Shown here one piece after another: positions 41,700-52,850 of a DNA stretch of 64,000 bases (position 1 is the stretch's first letter; the number at the start of each line of letters is the position of its first letter). Position numbers and translations under genes: made by a program. A model generated the notes under the pieces. The model saw only the letters and a program-made list of their open reading frames with translations, did not search any database and was not told the origin of the DNA. The DNA is from Undaria pinnatifida (Eukaryota; Sar; Phaeophyceae; Laminariales; Alariaceae): the NCBI GenBank assembly GCA_012845835.1, contig JABAKD010000023.1, forward strand, positions 12,585,851 to 12,649,850. The letters run 5' to 3'.

Positions 41700-43430
41700 C
41701 CGTCCTGGTCCGTCTTCCCACGCCAGGCCGCCTATTAATAGTGTCAAACGTCGACGGCACGGCCGTCTGGGTCAAGCGTCGAAGTGCTGCATCACTTCGT
41801 TGGGCCAGGAAGAGAACGCGCTTGAGTTCTATCAGGTACAGAGTACAATTTTAACACTTTTAGAGCAGTTGTTTACTACTGCAAAAAGTATCCAATACTC
41901 GTACTATTTCCAAGTAGTTTTGTCCCCAAAAACCGTTTCCGGCTCTAGTCTAAAGGGGTCAACACTTTGGGAGCCCAGGTAGGTGCGGTGTTGCCAACCG
42001 TCTAGTCCAGCAGCAGTACGACTAGTGTCGTACAACTATTTGCGCCGCGGCTCGAACTCTAAACCTGTCCCGGGCTTGGTCATGTGGCTGATGCTGTACG
42101 GCAGTGGGCGTTCGCACTAAGACACGTAAACTTGGCGTCCAAGCTCTCAACTCTTATTTTCCGTGCCCTCACTGCTGTTAATAGCAGCACCAGCATAGTC
42201 TGATGGCTCCCGAATTAAACCCGAACGATCCCAGACCGCAGCACAGGGAGTTATAAATCCTGCGAGGGGGGCTCTTTGGTTGAAGTTGATCCTTAATCCT
42301 GCAAGCAGCAAGCCAGTTTTCATTGATTGCCTCACACACCCCACCCGCCCCACACAACGATATCACCTGCTGCCCCTCCAAACGCTCTACATCAATCACC
42401 ACCCAGACCTGTAGGGCACGGACACGAGGTAGATGCGGCTGCGCCACCATAGCTAGGCCGGGAGGGCCCTCTCTCGGCTGTGCTGTGGTGGGCTACTACT
42501 ACTACAGCTGCTGCTGTGTCTTCTTCGCGTTTGTCGCCATACACATCCGTGCTCTTGTCTTTGGTTGAGTGTGTCGCCACACGCCCGCCCTTGTTTTACT
42601 CATCATGTATGTGTCTCGCGTTCTCCGTTACAATCGTGCGCAGCCGCGTCCTAGCGGCAGATGGCAACCACGTGTGAAACGCTGCCGGACAACAGCACGG
42701 TTGAAGTTCTGTGAGGGGGCGCGCACGTGCGTGCGCACACGGTGGCACTCCTCCAATGCATCTCGAGGATTGCCCACACGCAAGACGCATGCCGTCTGTC
42801 CCCCAGTTTTTAGGACATAACATCTCGATCTACGGCGAAAGCGCATTGATTTCTGCTGTCACGGCAGATATGCGAGAATGTTGCCGGAAAATTTCCGCCA
42901 AAAAAAATCCCAGAAATTCGTGGTGGGCATACTTTCATAGTGATGGAAAAAATAGGTTTCCAACTACATCGCAGGCATTATTCCTATCGGACCTGGAAGG
43001 CGTTATACACTCTCGATTTACTCTACAACCTGTAGGTTTCCGCAGGAAACTGGCGTTTGTGAGGCGGTTTGAATTCGAGTAACGGAATAGTAATTGTGTA
43101 ATTGGCCGACGCGAGAGCCCGTCTCAGGAAGCGTCCTGTCTCCGTCGGCACAGGACAGTGAGGGCAGCGAGCTCGTACGAGATCACAAAAGACACGAAGG
43201 AGAGAGCTGACCTGTTTTCACTCGTATAGCTGGTACCTCTGGTTTGGGTTTTATCGTGACTTCTGCGTGTAGACGACAGCGAGACAAATTATTGATCGAC
43301 TGAACTTGTAGCGTACACGTACGTAGACCGCACCTTTTCTCAAGCAAGCCCGGACCAGCTCGCCTGTGATTTGTTGTTTTCGCATAATATCACAGTAGGC
43401 GTGCCCGACACCCAAGAACGATCGTACTGT
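41700..43430. other. No gene supported
   Basis: A 90-codon minus-strand ATG frame (42178-42450; VVIDVERLEGQQVISLCGAG) has mildly coding-like composition but no domain. The rest holds nothing I recognise. Confidence 0.35.
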
Positions 43431-43439
43431 CGGTCACAT

Positions 43440-44560
43440 CGCGAGTACGAGGGCCAGATACCACACTCCTGCTAGAATCGTTAGGTGCACTATTTATCAG
43501 GACTGGTCCGAACAGAGGGGCAGATGCCCAACTCCCTTGGGAATCGGTCAGGGCCGAACGTGACTGCCGAAGACTAACTTGACGTCAGCATGATACCGAC
43601 CTCACGGGAGGCTCATCCAGTTACAGGTGCAGATTCGCCGAAAAAGGAGGCACACACCAGAGGCACGTTCATACGACCCGCCGTCCCAGAACATTCGCGG
43701 GGGTCGTTACCCTGCCTGTTCGGTAATTTTTGCCGGCGTGTCCTTCGAAGTACATACCAGGTACTGTTTATCTTTCAATTGTGTCACTTATTCACTTATT
43801 TATCCCATTCAATTTTCATGTGTTGGGGGCCAGGTACCCTACCTGCGTGCACACGCGTTCATTCACGATAGAAGGGGCGTAGCGTCTTGAACAGCGGGCC
43901 AGTTCCCCCACTTCACGGGCAGTCGGTCAGTGCCGAGAGTTTTTGCCGAAGGTTCATTCGCTTTCCGGAGGCAAGGGGTGAACAGAGGGCCAGTTACCCC
44001 ACTTCAGATTGAAGAGAAGGTTCACCGCCTTGCCGCTGTTTAAATTTGTGGGCCAGTTACCCCCTCCCGCTGGTGCCGTCAGTACCGACCAAGCAGATGG
44101 CTCTCTCAGTTTCCGATGCAGTTTTCAGTGGGGCCAGTCCACCCTTTCAGTACAGGCAGCGATAAAAGGGGCGTGCGTTTGAACAGCGGGCCAGTTCCCC
44201 CACTTCATGGGCAGTCGGTCAGTGCCGAGAGTTTTTGCCGAAGGTTCATTCGTTTTCCGGAGGCAAGGGATGAACAGACGGCCAATCACCCCACTTCAGA
44301 TTGGAAAAGAGGTTCACCGCCTTGCCGCTGTTTGAGTTAGTGGGCCAGTTACCCCCTCCTGCTGGTGCCGTCAGTACCGGCCATGCAGGAGGCTTACTCG
44401 GTTTCCGACGCAGGTTCAGTGGGGCCAGACCACCCTTTCAGTGCACGCAGCGCAGCACGCTCATTCAGAATCAGTCAGTCACATAACTAGACCTCACTCC
44501 ACACGCACGCGAACGAGAGCCAGAACCAGCGGGGCCAGGCACCCCTGCCGCGCACCACGC
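43440..44560. repeat. Array of GGGCCAG-NN-ACCCC motifs, with a 292-bp tandem duplication
   Basis: GGGCCAGTT(A/C)CCCC and variants recur at least ten times between 43450 and 44545. GAACAGCGGGCCAG at 43889 and 44181 marks a 292-bp duplication, nearly identical for most of its length (TGCCGAGAGTTTTTGCCGAA, CACCGCCTTGCCGCTGTTT). It ends just before the DIRS coding remains and may be that element's 5' non-coding part. Confidence 0.82.
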
Positions 44561-44743
44561 GCAGTTAGGTTGCCTTAGACTTACTTGTCAGAACCACATC
44601 AGATTCCGCAACCCCTCGAAAAAACACCGGGGGGTTCATCACTCCAATAGTACGCGCTTGATCACATACACTCTGCAGGACCGACTCGGGCGCCTGCGAA
44701 ACAGGGCCAGACGGAACCACGCTGTCCACGGGTAGCCCAGTGC

Positions 44744-45591
44744 ATGTTCGGCCCGGTCGATTCGCGGACGGGTAGCGGGTCAGCACGCTCGCAGCTTCTA
44801 CTGGGGAGTCGCTCAGTCGGTCACGGGCCGAACCCCTGGTTGAAGAGTGGCACGCAGAAACAAACAAATCTCGAGACGGTCGACTCGGGCCCCCGAGGTC
44901 GACAAGTAGTATTATACAAGTTGGCAGATATTTGCACCACCCTGACGAAACAGTACCGCGGCGCCGTAGGCGATATAGCCGGAGCCCTGGGAGGAGCTTT
45001 GGTAGCCCCCCCAATAGACGCAACAAACATACGACGGTATTTCGGCGACCTCAAAGGCTTCGGGGCCATTAACGACCTGATCACGCTAGTCACGAGGGGT
45101 GTTTCGGCTACCTCAAAGGCTTCGGGGCCATTAACGACCTGATCACGCTAGTCACGAGGAGTGTGCCGGTGGCGTTAGCCCCCGCCGGAGCCGATTTGAG
45201 ACGCGCACTGAAGTACGGCAACCACCAAAGCGCCGCCGAGCATTTACCAGCAATTTGGGAAAAACTCAGAGAAGATGTACGGCGCCAGAAATGCATAGTG
45301 ATACGGAAGGAAGCCGCGCATGAAATCCCGGGGCTTCGGGTGTCGCCTCTCGGGGCGGTCGTCACCAACAAGGTCCAGATCATTCATGATTTTTCGTTCG
45401 AGGCGCAGGGCAAAGGAACGAAAGGAGGAGTCAATGCAGAGACAGATCCAGACACCATACCAAAATGTCTTTGCGCCGAAGCCCTCCCCAAATTCCTCAC
45501 GGAACTAGTCACTCTAGGAAAGAAATACCCAAACAAGCGGATTCTGATGAGCAAAGCCACGTCTCAGACGCGTTCCGAAATGTTGGGGTAG
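44744..45591 (+). pseudogene. DIRS RT N-terminal part
   Basis: The first frame (44744-45142) has QYRGAVGDIAGALGGAL and FGAINDLITLVT. The second (45163-45591) has LKYGNHQSAAEHLPAIWEKL, then VVTNKVQIIHDFSF and GVNAETDPD, and finally KRILMSKA, where the palm motif A aspartate should follow. The frame change is caused by a 62-bp exact-tandem duplication. Another shift at about 45555 moves palm motif A (DAFRNVGV) to frame three. Confidence 0.88.
45041..45164 (+). repeat. 62-bp tandem duplication inside RT
   Basis: 45041-45102 and 45103-45164 differ at two positions. 62 is not a multiple of three, so the duplication itself breaks the frame; it is young relative to the rest of the decay. Confidence 0.93.
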
Positions 45592-46399
45592 ACCCAGACA
45601 AAGCCTACAATTTCTGCTACACAGAAGGGGAGCTGATAGTAATCAATTTTCGCCTCACGTTTGGGTGGTCTGGGTCCCCGGGTGTCTGGGGCGTGATGTC
45701 GGCGGCGGCCGGGCACGCCCACTGTAACACCACCATCCACACGGCCTAGTTACTGAATGAGGGAGTAGACATGATGGCACACGTGAAGATTGTGAACCGC
45801 TGGAAGGACGGAAAACCCACGCCCGTCCCGGACGATGCACGCGTCGCGGCGCACAGGGAGGGGGGGTGTCCGATCCCTTCTTCGCCACGGTGTACGTGGA
45901 CGACTATCCATTGATGAGGGTCCAACATTTAGACGACGGCGCGACGGCATTAACCGCGTCGACGTCGCTAGCCTCGGACCACGTACGATTCTTCGTGCCG
46001 GGCGAGACCGGCGTCACGCCCATCTTAGTGCAGAAAAAGAGCACTGACTGAAACATCACAATTGACGCCCTGGGTTTCATCATCAACTCGCACACCACGA
46101 GAATCTCGTTGACACGCGAAAAGATCGAAGCCATCGATAACCTCCTCCACGACCAGTCGCCCTCGAGAAGGCGTAGCGCCAGAGCAAGGGACGTTCTCAG
46201 TATGGCAGGGAAGCTGTGGAATCTCACATACGTAGTGCGCGCCGGTAGATACTTCGAGTGGAGGCTGTTGAGACTCACAGGCCTTCACGACGAGCGGCAC
46301 CCCAGAAACCAGAACGTAGTGCCCCTTGGAAGTGGGCCATCAGCCAGAAACTTCTCCAATCAGGAGAAGCAGTTTTTGCCCCCTGTTACACAGCGGTAA
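45555..46399 (+). pseudogene. DIRS RT palm and thumb
   Basis: Palm A DAFRNVGVDPDKAYNFCY, palm B region LTFGWSGSPGVWGVMSAAAG, stop TAG 45747. An ATG at 45771 restarts (MMAHVKIV) and shifts frame in the GGGGGGG at about 45860. The catalytic YVDD box lies in FFATVYVDDYPLMRV (about 45888-45930). Then TPILVQKKSTD followed by a TGA (46049), in the place where the family has Trp, and the frame stays open with RARDVLSMAGKLWNLTYVVR and AGRYFEWRLLRLTGLH. Confidence 0.88.
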
Positions 46400-47020
46400 G
46401 ACGCCCGGCTAAACGACACTATCTGTCCGACGCCAGTTTCGAAGCGGTGGGCGGGTACTGTATCGAACACCGGATACACTGGGGATACGACCTGCCGACC
46501 TTTTTTCCTGTTGACGCAGGAGCTAAAAGAGAAGGCCGAGCGACGCGAAACGTGCATCATCACAATCAGTTTGCTAGATATTTAAGGGATGGTAGTGACC
46601 GCCTGGGTAATGCTGGAATCGAGAGGTGACATCCCAGAGGCGGTAGGAGATCCCATCGCGATGCGCGGCGACAACGTGGCTGCCGTCACGTGGGTCAATC
46701 GCTGCGGCGGGGCTAGAGACAAGCGAGCGTGCCTACTCATGAGAATGTTCGGTCGCCTTGAAATCAAGGGGGGTTGGAGCCACGATGCAAAGCACATACC
46801 GGGGGTCCAGAACACTTTGGCAGACGGTATATCGCGGTGGCCCCGCACCGAATCAGCAGAAAGGATCCGGGACCTGACTAACAGCCATGCCTGGGCGGAA
46901 CAGCCTATCGGTCCCCGCGGAAAGGAGCTATTTGACATCGTGCTCCAAACCAAGAACCTGCAGACCCGACACGACGACAGCCTGTGGCGTATCATGGCCA
47001 ATGAGGGAGACCATGCTTGA
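46400..47020 (+). pseudogene. DIRS RNase H
   Basis: First catalytic D in HYLSDASFEAVGGYC (about 46428, frame one). After a shift near 46570 come RGDNVAAVTWVN (D) and HIPGVQNTLADGISRWP (D) in frame two. Residues for metal binding are kept although the frame is broken. It ends at a TGA at 47018-47020. Confidence 0.85.
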
Positions 47021-47139
47021 CCACTATAGCTTACTCGAGCTTTACCCGGGACACACTGCCCCCCCCCATCGAGTTATATTTTCCCCATCCCACTCGCGCG
47101 GTATCGACCCACACAGGAACAGGGTCTAACACGCCGCGC

Positions 47140-48201
47140 GACACGGGCGCGGCGGCGCGTCTGGTGGAGATGCTCGCGCTCGCCTCAGTGGGGAAGAGTA
47201 CCCAAAACACTCTATTTGGCAAAGTGGAACACGTGGGTGGCGGAGAGGGAAGCACAGGGCAAGGAAGCGCGGTTGCAGTACAACCCCGATAATCCAAACC
47301 GAGTATTGTACGAGCTGATGGAGTTCATGGCGTGTTGTTGTTATGTACCCAACATTCAGCAGTCGACCGTAAGGGGGTACCTTGCCGCAATCCACTTTTT
47401 CCACTAGATATACGCAGGCTGGGAGCTTCCAACCTCACATTGCATGATAGTCGCTGTGGGAAAAGGGATCGATCGAGCGCACGGAATGTCACAGAAGAAA
47501 GCAGAGGTCAGGCTGCCGTTGACCTGGGCCCTTTTGTCGCAAGGGAAGCAAGTTATTTCCAGTATGGTAGACGGGGACACGTAATGTGGTTGGGCCTGGC
47601 ATTGTCGTATTCTCTGCTGCTGTGCCGCGCGTCTGAGTTGTGGGCGTACGCGGACGGAAAGGTTCACCCCGAATTCTTCTTGACGCGCAGCTGCCTTACG
47701 TTTTTCAGAGGGGAGCCCCGGGTTCCCTTCAAGGACAGAGCTTCCGCGGGCGCGGTGCAGGTGCGGTTCGTGGCGTCGAAGACGGACCAGAAGAGGGCGG
47801 TGTGCATCATCACGCGGACCCGTTTGGCGAGCGCCGGGGAGGCCGGGGCAGGTGCGATGGGCGCTTTCGAAGCTTTGCTGGAGCTCCTTGCTGTGCACCC
47901 CTCGCTTCCGGGGGGATCACCCCTAACGGTCAGGTTGTCCCCGCTCGGCTGGAGACCGTTCACCCGGACGGAAGCGGTAGCAGCGTTGCGCCTCATGATT
48001 GGGAGCAGCGGCCGAGACCCGGCGCAGTATGCATTGCACTCGAGGAGAATCGGAGGGGCAACGCAGCAGGCGGCGCAAGGCGTGCCAGAGCTCCAAATCC
48101 AACGCGCGGGCAGGTGGAAATCGCGCGCGTTCATGACGTATGTGCGGAAGGCCGGGGAAGGGGAAGACTCGGTCTCGGCCGCGCTAGCAAAAGCGGGGTA
48201 G
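47140..48201 (+). pseudogene. DIRS tyrosine recombinase
   Basis: An N-terminal part in frame two (47216-47407: VLYELMEFMACCC, STVRGYLAAIHFFH) corresponds to the SAM-like core-binding domain. The catalytic domain is in frame one (to 48201): first Arg in LLLCRASELWAYADG, Lys-bearing VASKTDQKR, then the HxxR box LHSRRIGGATQQAAQG and GRWKSRAFMTYVR, with the nucleophile Tyr. All R-H-R-Y positions are visible. The frameshift at about 47400 separates the two domains. Normally integrates the circular DIRS cDNA without target duplication. Confidence 0.9.
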
Positions 48202-48282
48202 ACGCGACTCTCGGGTCACGTGCGTAGATGGAACCGGAGGTACGTACAGACAGGCTGGCCTTATGTTGTGAGATCTTACTTT

Positions 48283-48306
48283 GCCCCGCCGGGGAAGGAG
48301 CGGGGC
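48283..48306 (+). terminator. GC hairpin after the recombinase
   Basis: GCCCCGC - 10-nt loop - GCGGGGC, 80 bp past the stop. In a eukaryotic retroelement this is more likely an RNA structure near the 3' end than a terminator; role inferred only from position. Confidence 0.35.
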
Positions 48307-48528
48307 ATAAATTTCGGGTTTGCCTGTCTCATTAATCTTCGCGGGGTTCCGTATTGTTGTGGTATTTATTAACGTGGGGTTGTTGGCGGGGTTTCTCACG
48401 GCCCTGGCAGGCCTTTTTAGCACGATGGTGAACGTGCCGTGCCTGCTGTAGACACACAACTTATTCCAAGACTTCTTGAGTTATAACAAACACCCTTTAT
48501 TTAATAATTTCGTATTTTCTAGAATATC

Positions 48529-49054
48529 TCAGCCTGGTTTTCCTATTACCCTGTTTGCGTCCTGTACTACTACTGACGGTACTACCAGGTACTGAATAGC
48601 AACGACACTGGTTTCACAACACAAAACCTTCTCAATCAGTACACATACACTCACCGTCCCAGCGGCCATCACTGCGCATATGTCGCTCTCGGCACCCACG
48701 TTTCGCGTTGGGTCACCCGCATTCCCTGGAGTCGCCGCCGCACCACCGCCGCCGGCACTGGTAGTCATACCGATGACAATCGCTCCCGCAGTCTCCGAAG
48801 CAGGGACCCCTCTCGCGCCAAACGCTAGGCCACCGACCTCGCTGACATCGCCCACAGTGATGATGCCACCGTCAGACATCGGGCCACTCCCTCTTGTAGG
48901 AGTCGATGACATACAGTCGTTGTCTGCAGCCCCTCCAGTGATATGCCACTCGCTCCCTCAGAAGTCGCCGGAGCAGGCAACCCCTCTCGCGCCAAAGGCA
49001 CAAGCACCGTCCTCGCAGGCGCCGTTCACTTCCACTATGCCCCCGTCGCTACCC
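48529..49054 (-). pseudogene. Gly/Val-rich protein fragment with internal repeat
   Basis: The minus-strand frame from about 49054 contains GGIVEVNG..CAFGARGVACSG and, 50 residues on, GGIITVGDVSEVGG and LAFGARGVPASE, a 30-residue internal duplication centred on FGARGV. One TGA interrupts it (about 48960). An ATG at 48910-48912 opens the last 127 codons. No family recognised; it could be a retroelement or surface-protein remnant. The plus-strand frame over the same DNA (48680-49180) is Pro-rich and is taken as the shadow. Confidence 0.3.
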
Positions 49055-49065
49055 GCGTCGTCAAC

Positions 49066-50140
49066 TTCGACATATATCTATATTAAATCCTTCTTTGGTG
49101 TCAGGGACTTGGTCAGGAGTTTTTTTTCGTCTCGGCCGAGGTATGCGATTCGCGGAACTGGAATTCTCGGTCGAACATAGATTCGTTCGAGCGCCGCCTT
49201 CGGGGACGGCTCCAACGCCCCTCCCCCTGCCGTGTCCGTTCCGCACATCGACGTGAACGCGGACGGATGCCGAGCGAGACAAGCGAGAAGTTGCAAAAAT
49301 ACCGCACGTCAAGGAGGAATTTCGGAGATTTCGGGTGTATCTTTACCCCTGCAATGCCTGGATGATTTACAAAATTGGCATCATTTCCAAACGGTACTTG
49401 ATAATGTTTGGAATTTTGCGGTGGTATACTCTCGAGCGTTAGTTTCTTTGCTGTACATTTTTTACTAGTTAGTTTGGTTTTTTGCTCGGCCTTTTTGTTG
49501 CTCTTGTTTCTGCTCGTTTTGCCAGCTGGAAATTCAATTTTCTAGTGTGGGTTTACCTAGAACGTGACACAAATTACCGACGATATCCAACACGTTCGTG
49601 ACACAAATTACCGACGGCAAGACGTTTCGTGACAAAGGAACTCCCAATCATGATATTTTCACGTAGTAACAGAATCTCGAGACAAAACCAAGCAGGTAGA
49701 GATGTCTCTTCGGCCTTTGGCCCTGGCTTTAGCACGGCCGCTGACACTCCAGGCAGCCTCTGCTCTAGGCATGAACGAGTGCGGTTCATTCGCAGCGAAC
49801 CATCACGCTGTGCTCGCTTCTATGTGGCCATTGTCCATGCCATTTCATGTCACCTCCCTCCTGTTTTGAGCTCGTCGTCGTACGGTTGAGGTACGAGGAA
49901 ACCCGTACGTACTGGGTGCGAACAGCAGTATGTACGACGAGCATGAACGCCAACTGACGACATTGACAAACACACAACAGCAGGTGTAGCAGCAGTAGCC
50001 GAAGGACGAAACTTCTAGCACATACTGCAGCAACTAGTAGCAACCAGAACCACAGCAGATAGCTCAAAGTGCAGTACGAGTGCCGTTGGCAAGTTTAGTC
50101 GTACACGCATCACTCTGTCCAATATATAACAACCGTTTTA
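49066..50140 (-). repeat. Repeat C + A composite, inverted full copy (~1.07 kb)
   Basis: Minus strand is collinear with 29136-30165 from end to end, including GGACAGAGTGATGCGTGTAC, ACGAAACGTCTTGCCGTCGG, ATTTCCAGCTGGCAAAACGA and the repeat A core. Two complete, oppositely oriented copies 19 kb apart define the element's edges. Confidence 0.85.
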
Positions 50141-50700
50141 TGTTCATATTGGTGGAGCAAAAAATATTACATTTCCTGTAAGAATGATACGTCGTACCAG
50201 CGGACGTTCTGGTGTGCTGCTGCCGTGAGACCGTCGAGCACACGGCATGTTTTACCCAAACAAGAGCCAACAAGAGGCAGGGCACAGGGGCCCCCAACAC
50301 AGAGACACGGGGCAACCACGGCCAGCTGTCGATCGCGTAATTGGCCGGTAGTCCGTGCTTCGGTGGGTGTATCGGAGATCGTTCGTAGTACTGATGTAAA
50401 CCGTCGAAAAACCACGTGACATCCCGTTCTTCTGGTGGCAAACTCGCCGGTAGACCCATAAAAATATGTTTTTCTCTTCTTTTTCTTGGCCCCATGCACC
50501 CATTTCCTTTCTCTTCTTTGTTCTTTGTTTTTTTTTTTTCCAATCGACTTGCGTCTGTTGTGCGTATGCGTAGTGATAGATACCACGTGTAATATATACG
50601 TGGTAGTCTTTCTTGGGTGGCAAGCGGTATAGTCGGTTTTTCCAGGCGCGAGTAATGAGACGTATGCACCGGTATGGACCTGGCACATCGTAGACTGACT
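50141..50700 (-). other. Unassigned, with a 201-codon frame
   Basis: The minus-strand frame 50064-50669 begins at an ATG and has a stretch with protein-like composition (GLPASLPPEERDVTWFFDGL, HPPKHGLPANYAIDSW) between lysine-rich and low-complexity ends; its 3' end enters repeat C. No domain recognised; possible lost exon. Confidence 0.25.
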
Positions 50701-50854
50701 CCCGATTTCTTTTTTTTATGTTTCTGGAGGAGGCATGAATTGCGTCAGCTTATTTTATGCGTGTACCACCTCGGGTTGTTTGTGTTTTTTCTAGGGTATT
50801 CCTCAGCTCCAGAGTGACTGGAGCCTGTCCTGTGACCACGGACTTGATTATGCG

Positions 50855-50947
50855 AGAACAACAACAACAGCAACAACAACAACAACGACAACAACAACAG
50901 CAACAACAACAACAGCAACAACAACAACAACAACGACGACGACGACG

Positions 50948-50998
<51 letters not shown>

Positions 50999-51020
50999 GC
51001 AACAAGAACAACAACAACTG
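50855..51020 (+). repeat. (CAA/CAG/CGA)n microsatellite
   Basis: About 165 bp of CAA with CAG and CGA interruptions. The plus-strand frame is poly-Gln, the minus-strand frames poly-Leu and poly-Cys. An ATG-started 138-codon frame (50757-51173) spans it, but its flanks are unremarkable. Confidence 0.92.
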
Positions 51021-51284
51021 AAATATTGCCTGTTCCTTGACCTTTCAGCTGCTTCCTGCAAATTTGGTTTTTCTTCCAACACGATTTTGAACTTTTTCGC
51101 GATTTTTTCTTCCTTTTTGTCTAGTAAGTTGAACTTCCTACCATTTGCCGCTAGTTTGCCGCCTGAGCATTAGTTGCGGAACGGCCCAGCTTTAGCTTTC
51201 CTTTGATTCCCACCATTTTTTTAGTACTTGACGAAGCTTCATCGGCTGAGATCTGGGCTTGGCTCATCAGCTCCACACCGCCCA

Positions 51285-51425
51285 GCACCCCATCGCAGCG
51301 CTATAGCTCACAGCAACTAAGCGCCGTGCTGTGCCCTACGATGCCCTGCGGCTCAGCTCAGCAGCGCACCGCAGCGCAGCGCTAGCTCAGCAGAGCGAAG
51401 CGCTATGCTTTGCCGTGCTCTGCCG
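51285..51425 (+). repeat. GCTCAGC/GCAGCGC low-complexity tract
   Basis: Short degenerate repeats of CTCAGCAGC, GCAGCGC and GCTATG words. No gene. Confidence 0.6.
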
Positions 51426-51514
51426 TCGAGGTCGTTCGTTATTCGTGATATCTATAACTCCGCGTACGCTGATATTTAGGTATTTGGCGCTTTATTCTAC
51501 ATCGTGCCAACCAT

Positions 51515-51705
51515 CGTAATATCATACAATGCACCTGGACCTGCACCTGCAGCTGCGCAGCCGCAACCCCCGCCTCTAATGAGGGGCGTCCCAGCACAGC
51601 ATGTGAACTACAGGGCACTTGTAATTAACAGGCTGCCGTTGACCTTACGCTGTTGCCGGAGTTCAGGCCGGCGGGATCGGAGCGCCTCTCCCTGCTATGC
51701 TCGAT
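51515..51705 (+). repeat. Copy of the VPAQxVNYRAL repeat (repeat D)
   Basis: The plus strand encodes PPPLMRGVPAQHVNYRALVI and, further on, DNA matching CCGGAGTTCAGGCCGGCGGGATCGG. The same peptide and DNA occur on the minus strand at 58800-59010 and 59215-59345, so this is a dispersed, possibly formerly coding, repeat. Confidence 0.7.
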
Positions 51706-51930
51706 TCATACGGCCGCTTGCTGTTAATCCTCGTTTGTTTTCGGTCCACATCCAGGATAAACATTAACATGTCTGCTACTCCACACCGCACTGTTAGCTC
51801 GTACTGCTAGCTCCACTGCTATACTCTACCATGCCGTCTCCTGCTAATAATTCGGTTTGCTTCCGTCCACCCAGCATAAACACGCTTCATTCGCACCCCT
51901 CCCCTCCTCACCCCTCGTATTTTTTATACT

Positions 51931-52850
51931 TTGCGGGCCATACTTTCGTCGTCGTCACAGGCATCCAGAAACCCGCTCACAGAGAGCAAGGACACTGTTG
52001 CAGGGGTGTTGCCCTTCGTAGCGAACTCTCCATTCATCTTCCTCGGTGGAGTACATACGTTGTGGAACTCGGTGTTTGATTGTGAGTGCAAGAGGACTCG
52101 TCACGTGGCCACCATGGCATCGCCCGCCTGTCTCTAATGGGCACTAGAGAGCGGTCTTGGTACCGGCCCGGATGATCCGAGTCCGTTGTTGGTGGCGACC
52201 AGGGCGGGCACGGTTGATTCCGTGCGGCTAGCAAGAAGCGCTTTTTGCTTGGGCTGGGGGTCGAAGTGTGCGACCGAGGCTGCACAAGGCGGGAACGTCA
52301 ACGTCCTGGAGTGGTGTCACAGCCAGGATATGCCCTTGGCCGAAACGTGCTCAATTGACGAGATTACAAGACCGTGCTTAATCCCGCTGAATCAGGCCAC
52401 ATGGACGTGTTGCGGTGGTGCAATTCCAATGGCCACGAAAGGGTGGATATCGCTGGTTATGTGGGTGCGGACCGAGATGACATCGGGATGCTAACTTGGT
52501 GCCGGGACGTCGGCGTTGTCTTCATCGAGCACACGCACGCAAGACCCCGGGACATCGGTGTTATGAAGTGGCTGCGGGATAACCATTGTCCTTTTGATGC
52601 CCTCACGCCAGTTTACGCTGGGAGGTATTATGTATTGGACGTACTTAAATGGTCCGCTAAGAACGGGTTTCCTTTCGATGTCAGAGTGTGGCTCGAGTGT
52701 GAGGATGCAAGGGCAAAGGAACACAACCCTATCTGGCTGTGGTGCGAAAATAATGGCTTCGTAACGGGTGAATGCGTAGAGAGACGGGGTAGGCGCAGGG
52801 TGGGTCTGAAATATTGGGGATTGGTAGAAATCATGTTGGGTCGTTGAGGC
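51931..52850 (+). pseudogene. Ankyrin-repeat protein, brown-algal type (interrupted)
   Basis: The open frame from 51931 reads TVAGVLPFVANSPFIFLGGV, an N-terminal motif I associate with algal ankyrin-repeat proteins, then TMASPACL and an in-frame TAA at 52135. The same frame continues with WALESGLG and ATRAGTVDSV, and the repeat AAQGGNVNVLEWCHSQDMPL. A one-base frame change near 52360 moves the next repeats to another frame: SGHMDVLRWCNSNG, DDIGMLTWCRDVGV, DIGVMKWLRDNHCPF, VLDVLKWSAKNGFPF. The stop is at 52845-52847. The repeats have the form GxxxVLxWxxxNGxP. Known relatives are large lineage-specific families with no assigned function. One stop and one frameshift make this a pseudogene or an assembly error. 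Confidence 0.75.

Larger units (their letters stand above)
44744..48201 (+). mobile_element. DIRS-type retroelement (RT-RNase H-tyrosine recombinase), decayed
   Basis: Order RT, RNase H, then tyrosine recombinase with no integrase: the DIRS hallmark. Reading frame changes at about 45105 (62-bp duplication), 45555, 45860 (in a G7 run), 46300, 46570 and 47400, with stops at 45747 (TAG) and 46049 (TGA). Element ends are not resolved: I found no clear split direct or inverted terminal repeats, only the GGGCCAG array upstream and a small hairpin at 48283-48306 downstream. Confidence 0.9.

Noticed and set aside
41443-41982. 179-codon poly-Ala/poly-Cys ORF
   Set aside because: Frame through the (GCT)n-(GTT)n microsatellite, starts at a TTG, no domain.
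50750-51173. Poly-Gln (plus) and poly-Cys/poly-Leu (minus) ORFs
   Set aside because: Products of the (CAA)n tract.
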